Shown piece after piece: positions 24,674-35,261 of a DNA stretch of 64,000 nucleotides. The notes beneath the pieces were generated by a model. The model was not told the DNA's origin. It saw only the letters and a list, made by a program, of their open reading frames with translations, and did no database searches. Each line of letters begins with the position of its first letter. Positions within the stretch are counted from its first letter, which is position 1. Where the stretch lies: NCBI RefSeq assembly GCF_014863585.1, contig NZ_CP062253.1, positions 6,314,001-6,378,000 on the forward strand, given 5' to 3'. This stretch comes from Pseudomonas gozinkensis (GTDB lineage Bacteria > Pseudomonadota > Gammaproteobacteria > Pseudomonadales > Pseudomonadaceae). Both the position numbers and the translations under genes were made by a program.

Positions 24674-25594
24674 TCAGCTCAAGCGCGTGACCGCCGGCAG
24701 CGCCATGGCGCGGACTTCGCCTTGCAGGAAGTCACTGAGACGGCGCAAACGTTCACCTCCCGGACGGTTTTTTGGCCACACCAGGTAATAATTCAGTCCA
24801 CTGGCGACCGCCGTCGGCCATGGCAGGCTCAGCCGCCCTTGCGCGACATCCTCGGCCACCATCAACAAATCGCCCATGGAGACCCCGTAGCCCCGGGCCG
24901 CTGCAATCATGCCCAGTTCCAGGGTATCGAACACCTGCCCGCCCTTGAGCGACACCTGGTCCGAAAGCCCCATGTGCTCCAGCCAACTGCGCCAGTCCCG
25001 GCGATCCGGCGTCGGGTGCAGCAGTTCGGCACTGGCCAGTCGCGCAACATCCCAGGGCTGATCGTTGAGCAGGTTCGGCGCGCCGACCGGAATCAATTCC
25101 TCGGGAAACAGCAGGCTGGCTTCCCAGTCCGGCGGGAAATGCCCGTCACTGAGCAACACCGCGCAATCGAAGGGCTCGTTGTTGAAGTCCACCGAGTCCA
25201 CATCCATCCACGCGCTGGTCAGTTGCACCTCGTTGCCCGGCTGCAAATGGCGGAAGCGACTGAGCCGCGCCAGCAGCCAGCGCATGGTCAGGGTCGACGG
25301 GGCCTTCATGCGCAGGATGTCATCTTCGGCGCGCAAGGTATTGCAGGCTCGCTCCAGAGCGGCAAAACCGTCGCGGATGCCCGGCAGCAGCAGGCGTGCC
25401 GACTCGGTCAGTTGCAAGTTGCGCCCGCTGCGGTGGAACAAGCGGCAGGCGAAGTGCTCTTCGAGCGTGCGGATGTGCCGGCTCACCGCACTCTGAGTGA
25501 TCGACAACTCCTCCGCTGCCCGGGTGAACGAACTGTGGCGTGCCGCCGCTTCGAATGCGCGCAGGGCATACAAGGGTGGAAGACGACGGGACAT
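24674..25594 (-). CDS. LysR-family transcriptional regulator (GcvA-like)
   Basis: A 306-aa LysR protein starting at the ATG at 25594 (MSRRLPPLYALRAFE); the frame is open further upstream but adds no conserved residues. The N-terminal winged helix-turn-helix has SFTRAAEELSITQSAVSRHIRTLE. The C-terminal effector domain has the GcvA-type WPTAVASGLNYYLVWP end. It is divergent from the MATE pump gene at 25752, with a 157-bp shared upstream region, so it may regulate that gene, although GcvA-like proteins more often control amino-acid genes. Confidence 0.88.
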   Translation of the reverse strand: MSRRLPPLYALRAFEAAARHSSFTRAAEELSITQSAVSRHIRTLEEHFACRLFHRSGRNLQLTESARLLLPGIRDGFAALERACNTLRAEDDILRMKAPSTLTMRWLLARLSRFRHLQPGNEVQLTSAWMDVDSVDFNNEPFDCAVLLSDGHFPPDWEASLLFPEELIPVGAPNLLNDQPWDVARLASAELLHPTPDRRDWRSWLEHMGLSDQVSLKGGQVFDTLELGMIAAARGYGVSMGDLLMVAEDVAQGRLSLPWPTAVASGLNYYLVWPKNRPGGERLRRLSDFLQGEVRAMALPAVTRLS

Positions 25595-25751
25595 GCACAG
25601 CGCTCCAATGGCGGGATTGCGCCAACTTAGCAGAATCGCGGCAGGATGAGTTTTAATCATGCCACCCATCCTTTTTATCCCTTTGTGCAACCCGCTCCAA
25701 ACCCCGAGAATCAACGGTCTCTTGCTCCCTCTTTATATGGATGTGAACACC

Positions 25752-27146
25752 ATGCAGCGTCCTGTGCGTACCGAACTCTGGGCCATCCTGCGGCTGGCGG
25801 GGCCGTTGATCGCCTCGCAGTTGGCGCACATGCTGATGGTGCTGACCGACACTCTGATGATGGCGCGCCTCAGCCCCGAAGCATTGGCCGGTGGCGGTCT
25901 GGGCGCGGCGAGCTATTCGTTCGTGTCGATTTTCTGCATTGGCGTGATTGCGGCGGTCGGCACCCTGGTGGCGATTCGTCAGGGCGCTGGCGACATCATT
26001 GGCGCCGCCAAGCTGACCCAGGCCGGATTGTGGCTGGCGTGGCTGATGGCGCTTGGTGCCGGGCTGCTGCTGTGGAATCTGAAACCGGTGCTGCTGCTGT
26101 TCGGCCAGACCGAAACCAACGTCAACGCCGCCGGGCAGTTTCTGATCGCCCTGCCCTTCGCCCTGCCCGGCTACCTGAGCTTCATGGCCCTGCGCGGTTT
26201 CACCAGCGCCATCGGCCGGGCAACGCCGGTGATGGTCATCAGCCTCGCCGGCACCGTGGCCAACTTCCTGCTCAATTACGCGTTGATCACCGGCATGTTC
26301 GGCCTGCCGAAACTCGGGCTGACAGGCATCGGTCTGGTCACGGCAATCGTCGCCAACTGCATGGCACTGGCGCTGGCCTGGCACATTCGCCGGCATCCAG
26401 CCTACGACGCCTACCCACTGCGTGAAGGCCTGTCGCGACCGAACCGCCAGCACCTGAAAGAACTCTGGCGCCTGGGCCTGCCGATAGGCGGCACCTACGC
26501 GGTGGAAGTCGGACTGTTCGCCTTCGCGGCGTTGTGCATGGGCACTATGGGCAGCACCCAACTGGCGGCGCACCAGATCGCGCTGCAAATCGTCTCGGTG
26601 GCGTTCATGGTGCCGGCGGGCATGTCATATGCGATCACCATGCGCGTCGGCCAGCATTACGGCGCCGGGCAATTGAACGATGCGCGGATGTCCGGGCGGG
26701 TCGGCATCGCGTTTGGCGCGGTGGCGATGCTGTGCTTCGCCATGGTGTTCTGGCTGCTGCCGAATCAACTGGTCGGTTTGTTCCTCGACCACAACGACCC
26801 GGCGTTTGCCGAAGTGATTCGTCTGGCGGTGAGCCTGTTGGCGGTCGCGGCATGGTTCGAACTGTTCGACGGCACGCAGACGATTGCCATGGGCTGCATC
26901 CGTGGACTCAAGGATGCCAAGACCACCTTTCTGGTCGGGCTCGGTTGCTATTGGCTGATCGGTGCGCCGGCGGCGTGGCTGATGGCGTTCCATCTGCACT
27001 GGGGGCCGACCGGCGTCTGGTGGGGCCTGGCGCTGGGGCTGGCCTGCGCGGCGGTGAGTCTGACGCTGGCGTTCGAATGGAAGATGAAGCGGATGATTCG
27101 GCTCGAACCGCAACCTCAAGGCTTCAAGATCGCTCAGGCCGAGTGA
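25752..27146 (+). CDS. MATE-family multidrug efflux transporter
   Basis: A protein of about 464 aa with twelve predicted membrane helices, typical of NorM/PmpM-type MATE exporters that expel cationic drugs in exchange for H+ or Na+. The N-terminal LRLAGPLIASQLAHMLMVLTDTLMM is the first MatE repeat; the second starts with ELWRLGLPIGGTYAVEVGLFAFAAL. The start chosen is MQRPVRTELW at 25752; an in-frame ATG at 25737 is equally possible, and neither has a strong ribosome-binding site. The longer frame from 25659 would overlap the LysR promoter. Confidence 0.88.
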   Translation: MQRPVRTELWAILRLAGPLIASQLAHMLMVLTDTLMMARLSPEALAGGGLGAASYSFVSIFCIGVIAAVGTLVAIRQGAGDIIGAAKLTQAGLWLAWLMALGAGLLLWNLKPVLLLFGQTETNVNAAGQFLIALPFALPGYLSFMALRGFTSAIGRATPVMVISLAGTVANFLLNYALITGMFGLPKLGLTGIGLVTAIVANCMALALAWHIRRHPAYDAYPLREGLSRPNRQHLKELWRLGLPIGGTYAVEVGLFAFAALCMGTMGSTQLAAHQIALQIVSVAFMVPAGMSYAITMRVGQHYGAGQLNDARMSGRVGIAFGAVAMLCFAMVFWLLPNQLVGLFLDHNDPAFAEVIRLAVSLLAVAAWFELFDGTQTIAMGCIRGLKDAKTTFLVGLGCYWLIGAPAAWLMAFHLHWGPTGVWWGLALGLACAAVSLTLAFEWKMKRMIRLEPQPQGFKIAQAE

Positions 27147-27150
27147 TTCC

Positions 27151-27244
27151 CCTGTGGGAGCGAGCTTGCTCGCGATGAGGGTGTGTCAGTGACTAATAAG
27201 TCGACTGTTACTCCGCCATCGCGAGCAAGCTCGCTCCCACAGGG
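27151..27244. repeat. REP pair
   Basis: Inverted TGTGGGAGCGAGCTTGCTCG units, just after the MATE stop and before the convergent GGDEF-EAL gene. Confidence 0.9.
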
Positions 27245-27252
27245 ATTTGAGG

Positions 27253-28923
27253 CTAGACCACAACACCCAGCGGCGGCTGACTGGCATCAGCCACCAGGTA
27301 ATCAACCAGCTCCGCCAACGGCAACGGCTTGCTGATCAGGTAACCCTGCACCTGATCGCAGCCGAATCCGCGCAACAGATCCAGTTGCTCCCGCGTTTCC
27401 ACGCCTTCGGCCACCACTTCCAGGTGCAGGTTGTGCGCGAGGTTGATCATCGCGTGCACCAGTTTGCGGTTCTCTTCGCGCTGCTCCATGCCGCCGACGA
27501 AGCTCTTGTCGATCTTCAGCAAGGTGATCGGCAGGCTGTTGAGGTGCACGAACGACGAAAACCCGGTGCCGAAATCATCCAGCGAGAAACGCACGCCAAG
27601 GCGACCGAGGGCGTCCATGGTCTGCTTGACCAGATCGCTGCGGCGCATCACGGCGGTTTCGGTGAGTTCGAATTCCAGCCACTGCGCCTCGACCCCGCGC
27701 TCGACGATCAAACGGCTGAGCGTCGGCAGCAACTGGCTGTCCTGAAACTGGCGGAACGACAGGTTGATCGCCATGTGCAGCGCCGGCAGACCGCGCTCGC
27801 GCAATGCCTGCATGTCACGCAGGGCCCGGGAGATCACCCAGTAACCCAACGGCACGATCAGGCCACTCTGCTCGGCCAACGGCACGAATTCGCTCGGTGG
27901 CAGCAGGCCGCGCTCACTGTGGCGCCAGCGCACCAGCGCTTCGAGGCCGACGATCTGGCCGTCCTGCAGGTTCAGGCGCGGCTGGTAATGCAGCTCCAGC
28001 TCGTCACGACGCAATGCCCGGCGCAGCTCGCTTTCGAGGTCGGCCATGCTTCGCGCGTTGCGGTTGATTCGTTCGTTGAAGATGTGAAAGGTGCAGCCCT
28101 GAGTGCTCTTGGCCTGCTGCATGGCGATGTGCGCGTGCCACATCAGCGGATCGGCGCCGCCCTGTGCTCGGGCATGGGCGATGCCGAGGCTGGAGCCAAT
28201 CAACAGGCTTTCGCCGTCGACCCAGTAAGGTTCAGCCAGAGCTTCGGTGATGCGTTCGGCCATCCATTCGGCCCGTTGCGGGGCGCGGCGGGTGTCGATC
28301 AGCAGAGCGAACTCGTCGCTGCCCAGGCGCGCCAGCTGATCGCCGACTTCCAGCTGACTTTTCAGCCGTGCGACCACTTGCAGGATCAGGCGATCGCCGG
28401 CCTGGTGGCCGAGGGCGTCGTTGGCGTGGCGGAAGTTGTCGAGATCCAGATGCCCGAGGGCCAGGCCGCGGCCGTCATTTTCGGCGAGGCGCGCCGTGAG
28501 CAGGGTCTGGAAACCCTGACGGTTGGCGATGCCGGTCAGCGGATCCTGTTCGGCCAGGCGTTGCAGGGTGTTTTCCAGCACGCCGCGTTCGCGTACATGC
28601 CGCAGGCAACGCCGGAGCATGCCGGCATCGAGGGCATCGAATACCAGCCAGTCGCTGACGCCGTCGGGCGCGGTCGCCGGTTCGTGTTCCAGAAGCAATA
28701 CCGTCGGCAGGCTGCAACGGCCGGGCGCCGGCTGCAACGCGGGAACGGTCAACAACACCGCGTGGCGGTTGTCTTCGAACAGGCTGCTGACCGACTCCCA
28801 GCTGGGCGCGCTGATCAGCACCGCCGCACTCCCCAACGGAGCCAGACACTCGCGCAATAACGCTGTCCACGCTGGCTCTTCGGCCAGTAGCAGCAAACGC
28901 AAGGGTTCGACAGGCGTAGTCAA
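27253..28923 (-). CDS. GGDEF-EAL cyclic-di-GMP protein
   Basis: A 556-aa cytoplasmic protein. Residues 1-115 resemble a degenerate response-regulator receiver without a clear phosphorylated aspartate. Then comes a GGDEF domain whose signature is altered to RLGSDEF, and a complete EAL phosphodiesterase domain: EALVRWRH, the NLSFRQF asparagine, ELTETAVM and DDFGTGFSS, KIDKSFV and EGVET. It probably degrades cyclic di-GMP, with the GGDEF half regulatory or weakly active. Its 5' end faces rep across a 264-bp gap. Confidence 0.9.
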   Translation of the reverse strand: MTTPVEPLRLLLLAEEPAWTALLRECLAPLGSAAVLISAPSWESVSSLFEDNRHAVLLTVPALQPAPGRCSLPTVLLLEHEPATAPDGVSDWLVFDALDAGMLRRCLRHVRERGVLENTLQRLAEQDPLTGIANRQGFQTLLTARLAENDGRGLALGHLDLDNFRHANDALGHQAGDRLILQVVARLKSQLEVGDQLARLGSDEFALLIDTRRAPQRAEWMAERITEALAEPYWVDGESLLIGSSLGIAHARAQGGADPLMWHAHIAMQQAKSTQGCTFHIFNERINRNARSMADLESELRRALRRDELELHYQPRLNLQDGQIVGLEALVRWRHSERGLLPPSEFVPLAEQSGLIVPLGYWVISRALRDMQALRERGLPALHMAINLSFRQFQDSQLLPTLSRLIVERGVEAQWLEFELTETAVMRRSDLVKQTMDALGRLGVRFSLDDFGTGFSSFVHLNSLPITLLKIDKSFVGGMEQREENRKLVHAMINLAHNLHLEVVAEGVETREQLDLLRGFGCDQVQGYLISKPLPLAELVDYLVADASQPPLGVVV

Positions 28924-29187
28924 GCTGACTCCCTAGACTCTGCAATGATGTGGGCGGCGGGCATTATGCCGTTGCGGCTACCAATGACCAAACGACAACG
29001 GTTATCAAAACGTTATTTTGTGTCACGAATGAGAACATTAGCCGCAAAATCACCGCGCATCCTGCGTGAAAGTAACAAAACCGGCAAATTTGAATCGCGT
29101 GCTGCGTCACAAGTCGGAGAGAGCAGCACAAATCGCTGAGCCTGTTAAAATGCCGGCCCATTTCGTCAACGACTCCCGAATTTTCGT

Positions 29188-31198
29188 ATGTCCCGACTCA
29201 ATCCCCGGCAGCAAGAAGCCGTGAACTACGTCGGCGGCCCTCTATTGGTGCTCGCCGGCGCTGGCTCCGGCAAGACCAGCGTGATCACGCGCAAAATCGC
29301 GCACCTGATCCAGAACTGCGGCATCCGTGCCCAGTACATCGTCGCCATGACCTTCACCAACAAGGCCGCGCGCGAGATGAAGGAACGGGTCGGCACCCTG
29401 CTGCGGGCCGGCGAAGGTCGCGGCCTGACGGTCTGCACCTTCCACAACCTGGGCCTGAACATCATCCGCAAGGAACATGAACGGCTGGGCTACAAACCCG
29501 GTTTCTCGATTTTCGACGAAACCGACGTCAAGTCGCTGATGACTGACATCATGCAGAAGGAATACGCAGGCGACGACGGCGTCGACGAGATCAAGAACAT
29601 GATCGGCGCCTGGAAAAAACGATCTGATCCTGCCGGCCCAGGCCCTGGAAAACGCCCGCAACCCCAAGGAGCAGACCGCCGCCATCGTCTACACCCACTA
29701 CCAGCGCACGCTCAAGGCGTTCAACGCGGTGGACTTCGACGACCTGATCCTGCTGCCGGTAAAGCTCTTCGAAGAGCACGCCGACATCCTCGAAAAGTGG
29801 CAGAACAAGGTGCGTTACCTGCTGGTCGACGAATACCAGGACACCAACGCCAGCCAGTACCTGCTGGTGAAAATGCTCATCGGCAAGCGTAACCAGTTCA
29901 CCGTGGTGGGCGACGACGATCAGTCGATCTACGCCTGGCGCGGTGCGCGGCCGGAAAACCTGATGCTGCTCAAGGACGACTATCCGTCCCTGAAAGTGGT
30001 GATGCTGGAGCAGAACTACCGCTCCACCAGCCGCATCCTGCGCTGCGCCAACGTGCTGATCTCGAACAATCCTCACGAATTCGAAAAGCAGCTGTGGAGT
30101 GAAATGGGCCACGGCGACGAGATCCGCGTGATCCGCTGCCGCAACGAGGACGCCGAAGCCGAGCGCGTGGCGATGGAAATCCTCAGCCTGCACTTGCGCA
30201 CCGACCGTCCGTACAGCGATTTCGCGATCCTCTATCGCGGCAACTACCAGGCCAAGCTGATCGAGCTGAAACTGCAGCACCATCAGGTGCCGTACCGTCT
30301 GAGCGGCGGCAACAGTTTCTTCGGCCGCCAGGAAGTGAAAGACCTGATGGCCTACTTCCGCCTGATCGTGAACCCGGACGACGACAATGCCTTCCTGCGG
30401 GTGATCAACGTGCCGCGCCGGGAAATCGGCTCGACGACCCTGGAAAAACTTGGCAACTACGCCACCGAACGCAAGATCTCGATGTACGCCGCCACCGACG
30501 AACTCGGCCTGGGCGAGCATCTGGACAGCCGCTTCACCGATCGCCTGTCGCGCTTCAAGCGCTTCATGGACAAGGTCCGCGAGCAGTGCGCCGGCGAAGA
30601 CCCGATCTCCGCCCTGCGCAGCATGGTCATGGACATCGACTACGAGAACTGGCTGCGCACCAACAGTTCCAGCGACAAGGCTGCCGATTACCGGATGAGC
30701 AACGTCTGGTTCCTGATCGAAGCCTTGAAGAACACCCTGGAAAAAGACGAAGACGGCGAAATGACCGTCGAGGACGCCATCGGCAAACTCGTTCTGCGTG
30801 ACATGCTGGAACGTCAGCAGGAAGAAGAGGACGGCGCCGAAGGCGTGCAGATGATGACCCTGCATGCGTCCAAGGGCCTGGAATTCCCCTACGTGTTCAT
30901 CATGGGCATGGAAGAAGAAATCCTCCCGCACCGTTCCAGCATCGAAGCCGACACCATCGAAGAAGAACGCCGCCTGGCCTACGTGGGCATCACCCGCGCG
31001 CGCCAGACCCTCGCGTTTACCTTCGCTGCCAAGCGCAAACAGTACGGCGAGATCATCGACTGCGCGCCAAGCCGCTTCCTCGATGAGCTGCCGCCGGACG
31101 ACCTGGCCTGGGAAGGCAACGACGACACACCGACCGAAGTCAAAGCCGTGCGGGGCAACAGCGCATTGGCTGATATACGCGCGATGTTAAAGCGCTAG
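29188..31198 (+). pseudogene. rep: rep, ATP-dependent DNA helicase Rep (frameshifted)
   Basis: A UvrD/Rep-type superfamily-1 helicase. The first frame (from 29188) has LNPRQQEAVNYV and GAGSGKT and runs to IKNMIGAWK. The second continues with NDLILPAQALENARNPKEQT and MDFDDLILLPVKLF, then motifs VDEYQDTN, GDDDQSIYAWRGA, MTLHASKGLEFPYVF and VGITRARQ, to the stop at 31198. The change of frame falls at an A6 run (29614-29619); one A fewer gives a continuous 669-aa Rep of normal size. Translation as written ends at about 29892 and leaves only motif Ia-level sequence. Either a natural indel or a sequencing error. Rep clears proteins ahead of replication forks. Confidence 0.85.
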
Positions 31199-31217
31199 AA
31201 TTGACCACTTTTTTTAA

Positions 31218-31829
<612 letters not shown>

Positions 31830-31858
31830 TCACTGAAGATTTCAAACACACCGCAATA

Positions 31859-31950
31859 CCTGTGGGAGCGAGCTTGCTCGCGATGAGGCCACTACATTCA
31901 ACATCGTGTTGGCTGTCAGGCCGCCATCGCGAGCAAGCTCGCTCCCACAG
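31859..31950. repeat. REP pair
   Basis: Inverted TGTGGGAGCGAGCTTGCTCG units between the convergent xpt and acetyl-CoA hydrolase genes. Confidence 0.9.
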
Positions 31951-31965
31951 TGTTTTATGTGGCTG

Positions 31966-33888
31966 TTACTGCGCGGTGGCCTTCAGGCCAGTTAGCAGCA
32001 ACCGCTGATACAAATCCTCCTTCAGGCCTTCCGGGTTCGTAAGTTGCATCCGCTCAAGATGCTCGGGAAAAGTCGAAGCCTCTGGCGCGTCCAGCGCCGC
32101 CTTGCCCAGATCCAGAATCTCCGTCAGCTTGAATTTGCTCTTGAGCCAGTTCAGCGCCCGCAACAGATCCTTCTCGACCTCAGTGAAATCGCAGCCCAGC
32201 GGATACTCCGGAAACAGGTTTGGATGCCGTGTGGCAATCGCCTGCAAGCGTTGCGGAGTGTTGTCGGCAAAGCGCGGATCGAGACGGAAATCCTTCGGCA
32301 GTTTGCCGACCTTCTGCGCCTGTTCGATCAGGCCCTGCTGGAAGCGTGAGTCGCTGATATTGAGCAGCGCTTCGATCACCACCGCATCCGGCTTGCCGCG
32401 TAGATCGGCGATGCCGTACTCCGTTACCACGATGTCGCGCAGATGCCGTGGAATCGTGCAATGGCCGTACTCCCAGACAATGTTCGAACTGACATCTCCG
32501 CCGGATTCACGCCAGCTGCGCAGCAGCAGAATCGACCGCGCATCGTGCAGCGCATGGCCCTGGGCAACGAAGTTGTATTGCCCGCCGACGCCGCTGAGCA
32601 CCCGCCCGTCTTCCAGCTGATCCGCCACCCCCGCACCCAGCAGGGTCATGGTGAACACGGTGTTGATGAACCGCGCATCGAGACGTTGCAGGCGCTTGAG
32701 CTCTTCCTGACCGTACAGCTCGTTGATGTAGCTGATGCGGGTCATGTTGAACTCAAGGCGTTTACTTAGCGGTAACTCACGCAAGCGCTCATAGAAACTG
32801 CGCGGCCCAAGGAAGAAACCACCGTGGATCGACAGACCGTCGGTTTGCGCCGCCTCGTCGAGCGTCCCGGCGTTGGCCTGCTCCTGGGTCTGTACATCCG
32901 GGTAGACCTTGCGCCGGATGATCCCGGCTTCGGCCAGCACCAGCAGGCCGTTGACGAACATTTCGCTGCAACCGTACAGGCCCTTGGCGAACGGCTCGAT
33001 GCCGCCCTCGCGTTCGATCAATTGCGCCCACTGGCTGAGGTTCACATCGGCCAGCAAGTCCTGATATCCGGCGTTGTCAGCCTGACGCGCCAGCAACGCA
33101 GCGGTCAGCGCATCGCCCATCGAACCGATGCCGATCTGCAAGGTGCCGCCATCGCGCACCAGCGTACTGGCGTGCAAACCGATGAAGTGATCCTGAAACC
33201 CGACGGGCATGTTCGGCGTGGAAAACAGCGTGCTGCTGTCCTTCTCGTCAATCAGCAGGTCGAAGGTGTCGATGTCGACTTCGGCGTCGCCGGGCATATA
33301 CGGCAATTCGGTGTGCACCTGACCGACCAGCAGAATGGTCTCCCCCGCCGCCCGGCGTTTGGCGATCATCGGGAACAGGTCGAGGGTGATGTCCGGGTTG
33401 CAGCTCAGGCTCAGGCGATCCGGGTGTTCGCTGCTGCTGGCGAGCAACTGCGCCACCAGGTTCAGGCCGGCGGCATTGATGTCACGGGCGGCGTGGCTGT
33501 AGTTGCTGCTGACGTAATCCTGCTGGGCCGGCGCACTGTTGAGCAGGCTGCCGGGCTGCATGAAGAATTGCTCGATACGGATATTGATGGGCAGGCTGTC
33601 GCGGTGCAGGTCGGCGAGAAATTCCAGCTCCGGGTAATCACCGAACACCCGCTCGACAAAGGGTTCGATGAAGCGCTTCTGCAAACCATCGCCCAGGGCC
33701 GGACGGCCGAGGCACAGGGCGGTGTAGATCGTCAGTTGCCGTTCGGGCAATCCGGCAACCCGCCGGTACAGCGCGTTGACGAAGGGATTGGGTTTGCCCA
33801 GCCCCAGCGGCAGGCCCATGTGGATGTGCGCCGGCAACCGCGCCAGCACGTCGTCCACTGCCTGTTCGATCGAACACAACTGCACCAT
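31966..33888 (-). CDS. Acetyl-CoA hydrolase/transferase family protein
   Basis: A 640-aa protein from the ATG at 33888, which has AGGAGG upstream; the longer frame from 33951 lacks one. The C-terminal half has the acetyl-CoA hydrolase/transferase domain: GQYNFVAQGHAL, SNIVWEYGHCTIPRHLRDIVVTEYGIADLRGK and the CoA-binding GIGSMGDAL earlier. The family transfers CoA between acetate/succinate-type acids or hydrolyses acetyl-CoA. The length exceeds the ~500-aa Cat1 type and matches the long Pseudomonas form. Monocistronic. Confidence 0.85.
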   Translation of the reverse strand: MVQLCSIEQAVDDVLARLPAHIHMGLPLGLGKPNPFVNALYRRVAGLPERQLTIYTALCLGRPALGDGLQKRFIEPFVERVFGDYPELEFLADLHRDSLPINIRIEQFFMQPGSLLNSAPAQQDYVSSNYSHAARDINAAGLNLVAQLLASSSEHPDRLSLSCNPDITLDLFPMIAKRRAAGETILLVGQVHTELPYMPGDAEVDIDTFDLLIDEKDSSTLFSTPNMPVGFQDHFIGLHASTLVRDGGTLQIGIGSMGDALTAALLARQADNAGYQDLLADVNLSQWAQLIEREGGIEPFAKGLYGCSEMFVNGLLVLAEAGIIRRKVYPDVQTQEQANAGTLDEAAQTDGLSIHGGFFLGPRSFYERLRELPLSKRLEFNMTRISYINELYGQEELKRLQRLDARFINTVFTMTLLGAGVADQLEDGRVLSGVGGQYNFVAQGHALHDARSILLLRSWRESGGDVSSNIVWEYGHCTIPRHLRDIVVTEYGIADLRGKPDAVVIEALLNISDSRFQQGLIEQAQKVGKLPKDFRLDPRFADNTPQRLQAIATRHPNLFPEYPLGCDFTEVEKDLLRALNWLKSKFKLTEILDLGKAALDAPEASTFPEHLERMQLTNPEGLKEDLYQRLLLTGLKATAQ

Positions 33889-33981
33889 CTGAAGCCTCCT
33901 GCCCGTTCCGTGAATAGAGGTACGACCGAGATTGCCGGTTGTTTGCTGCAAAGAACAGCCTCAGGCCTGGATTGCGGGCAC

Positions 33982-34009
33982 AAAAAAACCGTCCGGAGAC
34001 GGTTTTTTT
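33982..34009 (-). terminator. Terminator after cytochrome c5 gene
   Basis: CCGTCTCCGGACGG hairpin flanked by A7 and T7, so it can act on both strands. On the minus strand it lies 16 bp beyond the cytochrome stop. Confidence 0.88.
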
Positions 34010-34024
34010 CGTCAGAAGCGCGGC

Positions 34025-34453
34025 TTACTTCAGGCCGGACATCTTCTGAATGGCGCCCTTGAGCTCTTCATCGGAGCAATCGGCGCAGGTGCCTTTCGGC
34101 GGCATCGAGTTGATGCCGGTGATGGCCTTGGCCAGGATGCCGTCGAGGCCGCCCTGGTGATCGGCGCGCTCTTTCCAGGCTGCGGCGTCACCGATTTTCG
34201 GTGCGCCCAACAGGCCGGAGCCGTGGCAAGCGTTGCAATGTTTGGCAATCACTTCGTCCGGTGTCTTGGCGCCGCCACCGCCGCCTGCCGAAGCAGCGAC
34301 TTCCATCCCCTTGCACTCTTGCCCTTGAACACACACCTGGCCGACTGGCTCGAGGCGCTTGGCAATGTCGTCATTCGTCGCAGCTTGAGCGCTGACAGCC
34401 CAGAGGGCCAGTACGGTTGCTGGTGCAGCCAGCATTTTCATAATTAGATTCAC
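34025..34453 (-). CDS. Cytochrome c5-family protein
   Basis: A 142-aa exported monohaem cytochrome. The signal peptide spans about residues 1-24 (ending AQAAT). A glycine-rich linker follows, then CNACH as the haem-binding site and M in INSMPPKG as the probable axial ligand. A further cysteine pair CADC near the C-terminus is typical of cytochrome c5. It should carry electrons in the periplasm, perhaps membrane-associated. A GTG start at 34453 with GAGGG upstream is likely; ATG at 34441 is an alternative. Confidence 0.88.
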   Translation of the reverse strand: MNLIMKMLAAPATVLALWAVSAQAATNDDIAKRLEPVGQVCVQGQECKGMEVAASAGGGGGAKTPDEVIAKHCNACHGSGLLGAPKIGDAAAWKERADHQGGLDGILAKAITGINSMPPKGTCADCSDEELKGAIQKMSGLK

Positions 34454-34623
34454 GCGTTCACCCTCAATGGTGGCTATTCACGCCTGCGGCCACGGTTCGC
34501 AGGCGGGCGCAAGTATAGCGGTTAGCCCGCCACACTGAAACAACCCCAAAGTTAAAGGGGTCTTATTGCGCATCGGTCAAACAGTTCGGACACCTTTGCC
34601 ACACTGGCCTGGCGTCTCTCGGT

Positions 34624-35172
34624 TTAAAAATTCGCCGGCGTGGCTGCGCTGATTAGTCGCGCCGGTGCATCGAACGGATTACGGAAACGATGCGGCTTGG
34701 TACTTTCAAAATAGTAGCTGTCGCCGGCTTCGAGGATAAAAGTTTCAAGGCCCACTACCAGCTCCAGGCGGCCTTCCACCAGAATCCCGGTTTCCTCGCC
34801 GTCGTGGGTGAGCATTTCTTCGCCGGTGTCGGCGCCCGGCGGGTAGATTTCATTGAGGAACGCGATGGCCCGGCTCGGGTGCGCGCGGCCGACCAGTTTC
34901 ATGGTCACGGCGCCATCGGAAATGTCGATCAGCTCGTTGGCCTTGTAGACGATCTGGGTCGGTTTTTCCTGCAGGATCTCTTCGGAAAAGAACTCGACCA
35001 TGGACATGGGAATTCCGCCCAGCACCTTCCTCAGCGAACTGATCGAAGGGCTGACGCTGTTCTTTTCGATCATCGAAATAGTGCTGTTGGTGACGCCCGC
35101 ACGCTTGGCGAGTTCACGCTGGGAAAGCCCTTTGAGCTTGCGGATCGATTGCAGTCGTTCACCGACGTCCAA
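34624..35172 (-). CDS. XRE-family regulator with cupin domain (PuuR-like)
   Basis: A 182-aa protein read from TTG at 35172, which has GGAGG eight bases upstream and gives the family N-terminus DVGERLQSIRKLKGLSQRELAKRAGVTNSTISMIEKN, an XRE helix-turn-helix. The second half is a small cupin (GEEMLTHDGEETGILVEGRLEL...DSYYFESTKPHRFRN). This layout is that of PuuR, the putrescine-utilisation repressor. PuuB-like (39348) and PuuC-like (55035) genes occur in the window but not adjacent. A frame open to 35424 adds only low-complexity arginine-rich sequence. Confidence 0.88.
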   Translation of the reverse strand: MDVGERLQSIRKLKGLSQRELAKRAGVTNSTISMIEKNSVSPSISSLRKVLGGIPMSMVEFFSEEILQEKPTQIVYKANELIDISDGAVTMKLVGRAHPSRAIAFLNEIYPPGADTGEEMLTHDGEETGILVEGRLELVVGLETFILEAGDSYYFESTKPHRFRNPFDAPARLISAATPANF

Positions 35173-35261
35173 GGCTGGAGCCTCCAGAGTGTTGTAGAAA
35201 TATTGAGCGTTATCATGGCGACAGCGTTCAGTATTTACAACACTCGAGCTCCGTAGCGCCC

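Noticed and set aside
29611..29622. Programmed -1 frameshift at AAAAAAC in rep
   Set aside because: The run resembles an A-AAA-AAC slippery site, but the shift needed to reach the downstream frame is +1, and a -1 slip meets a stop at once.
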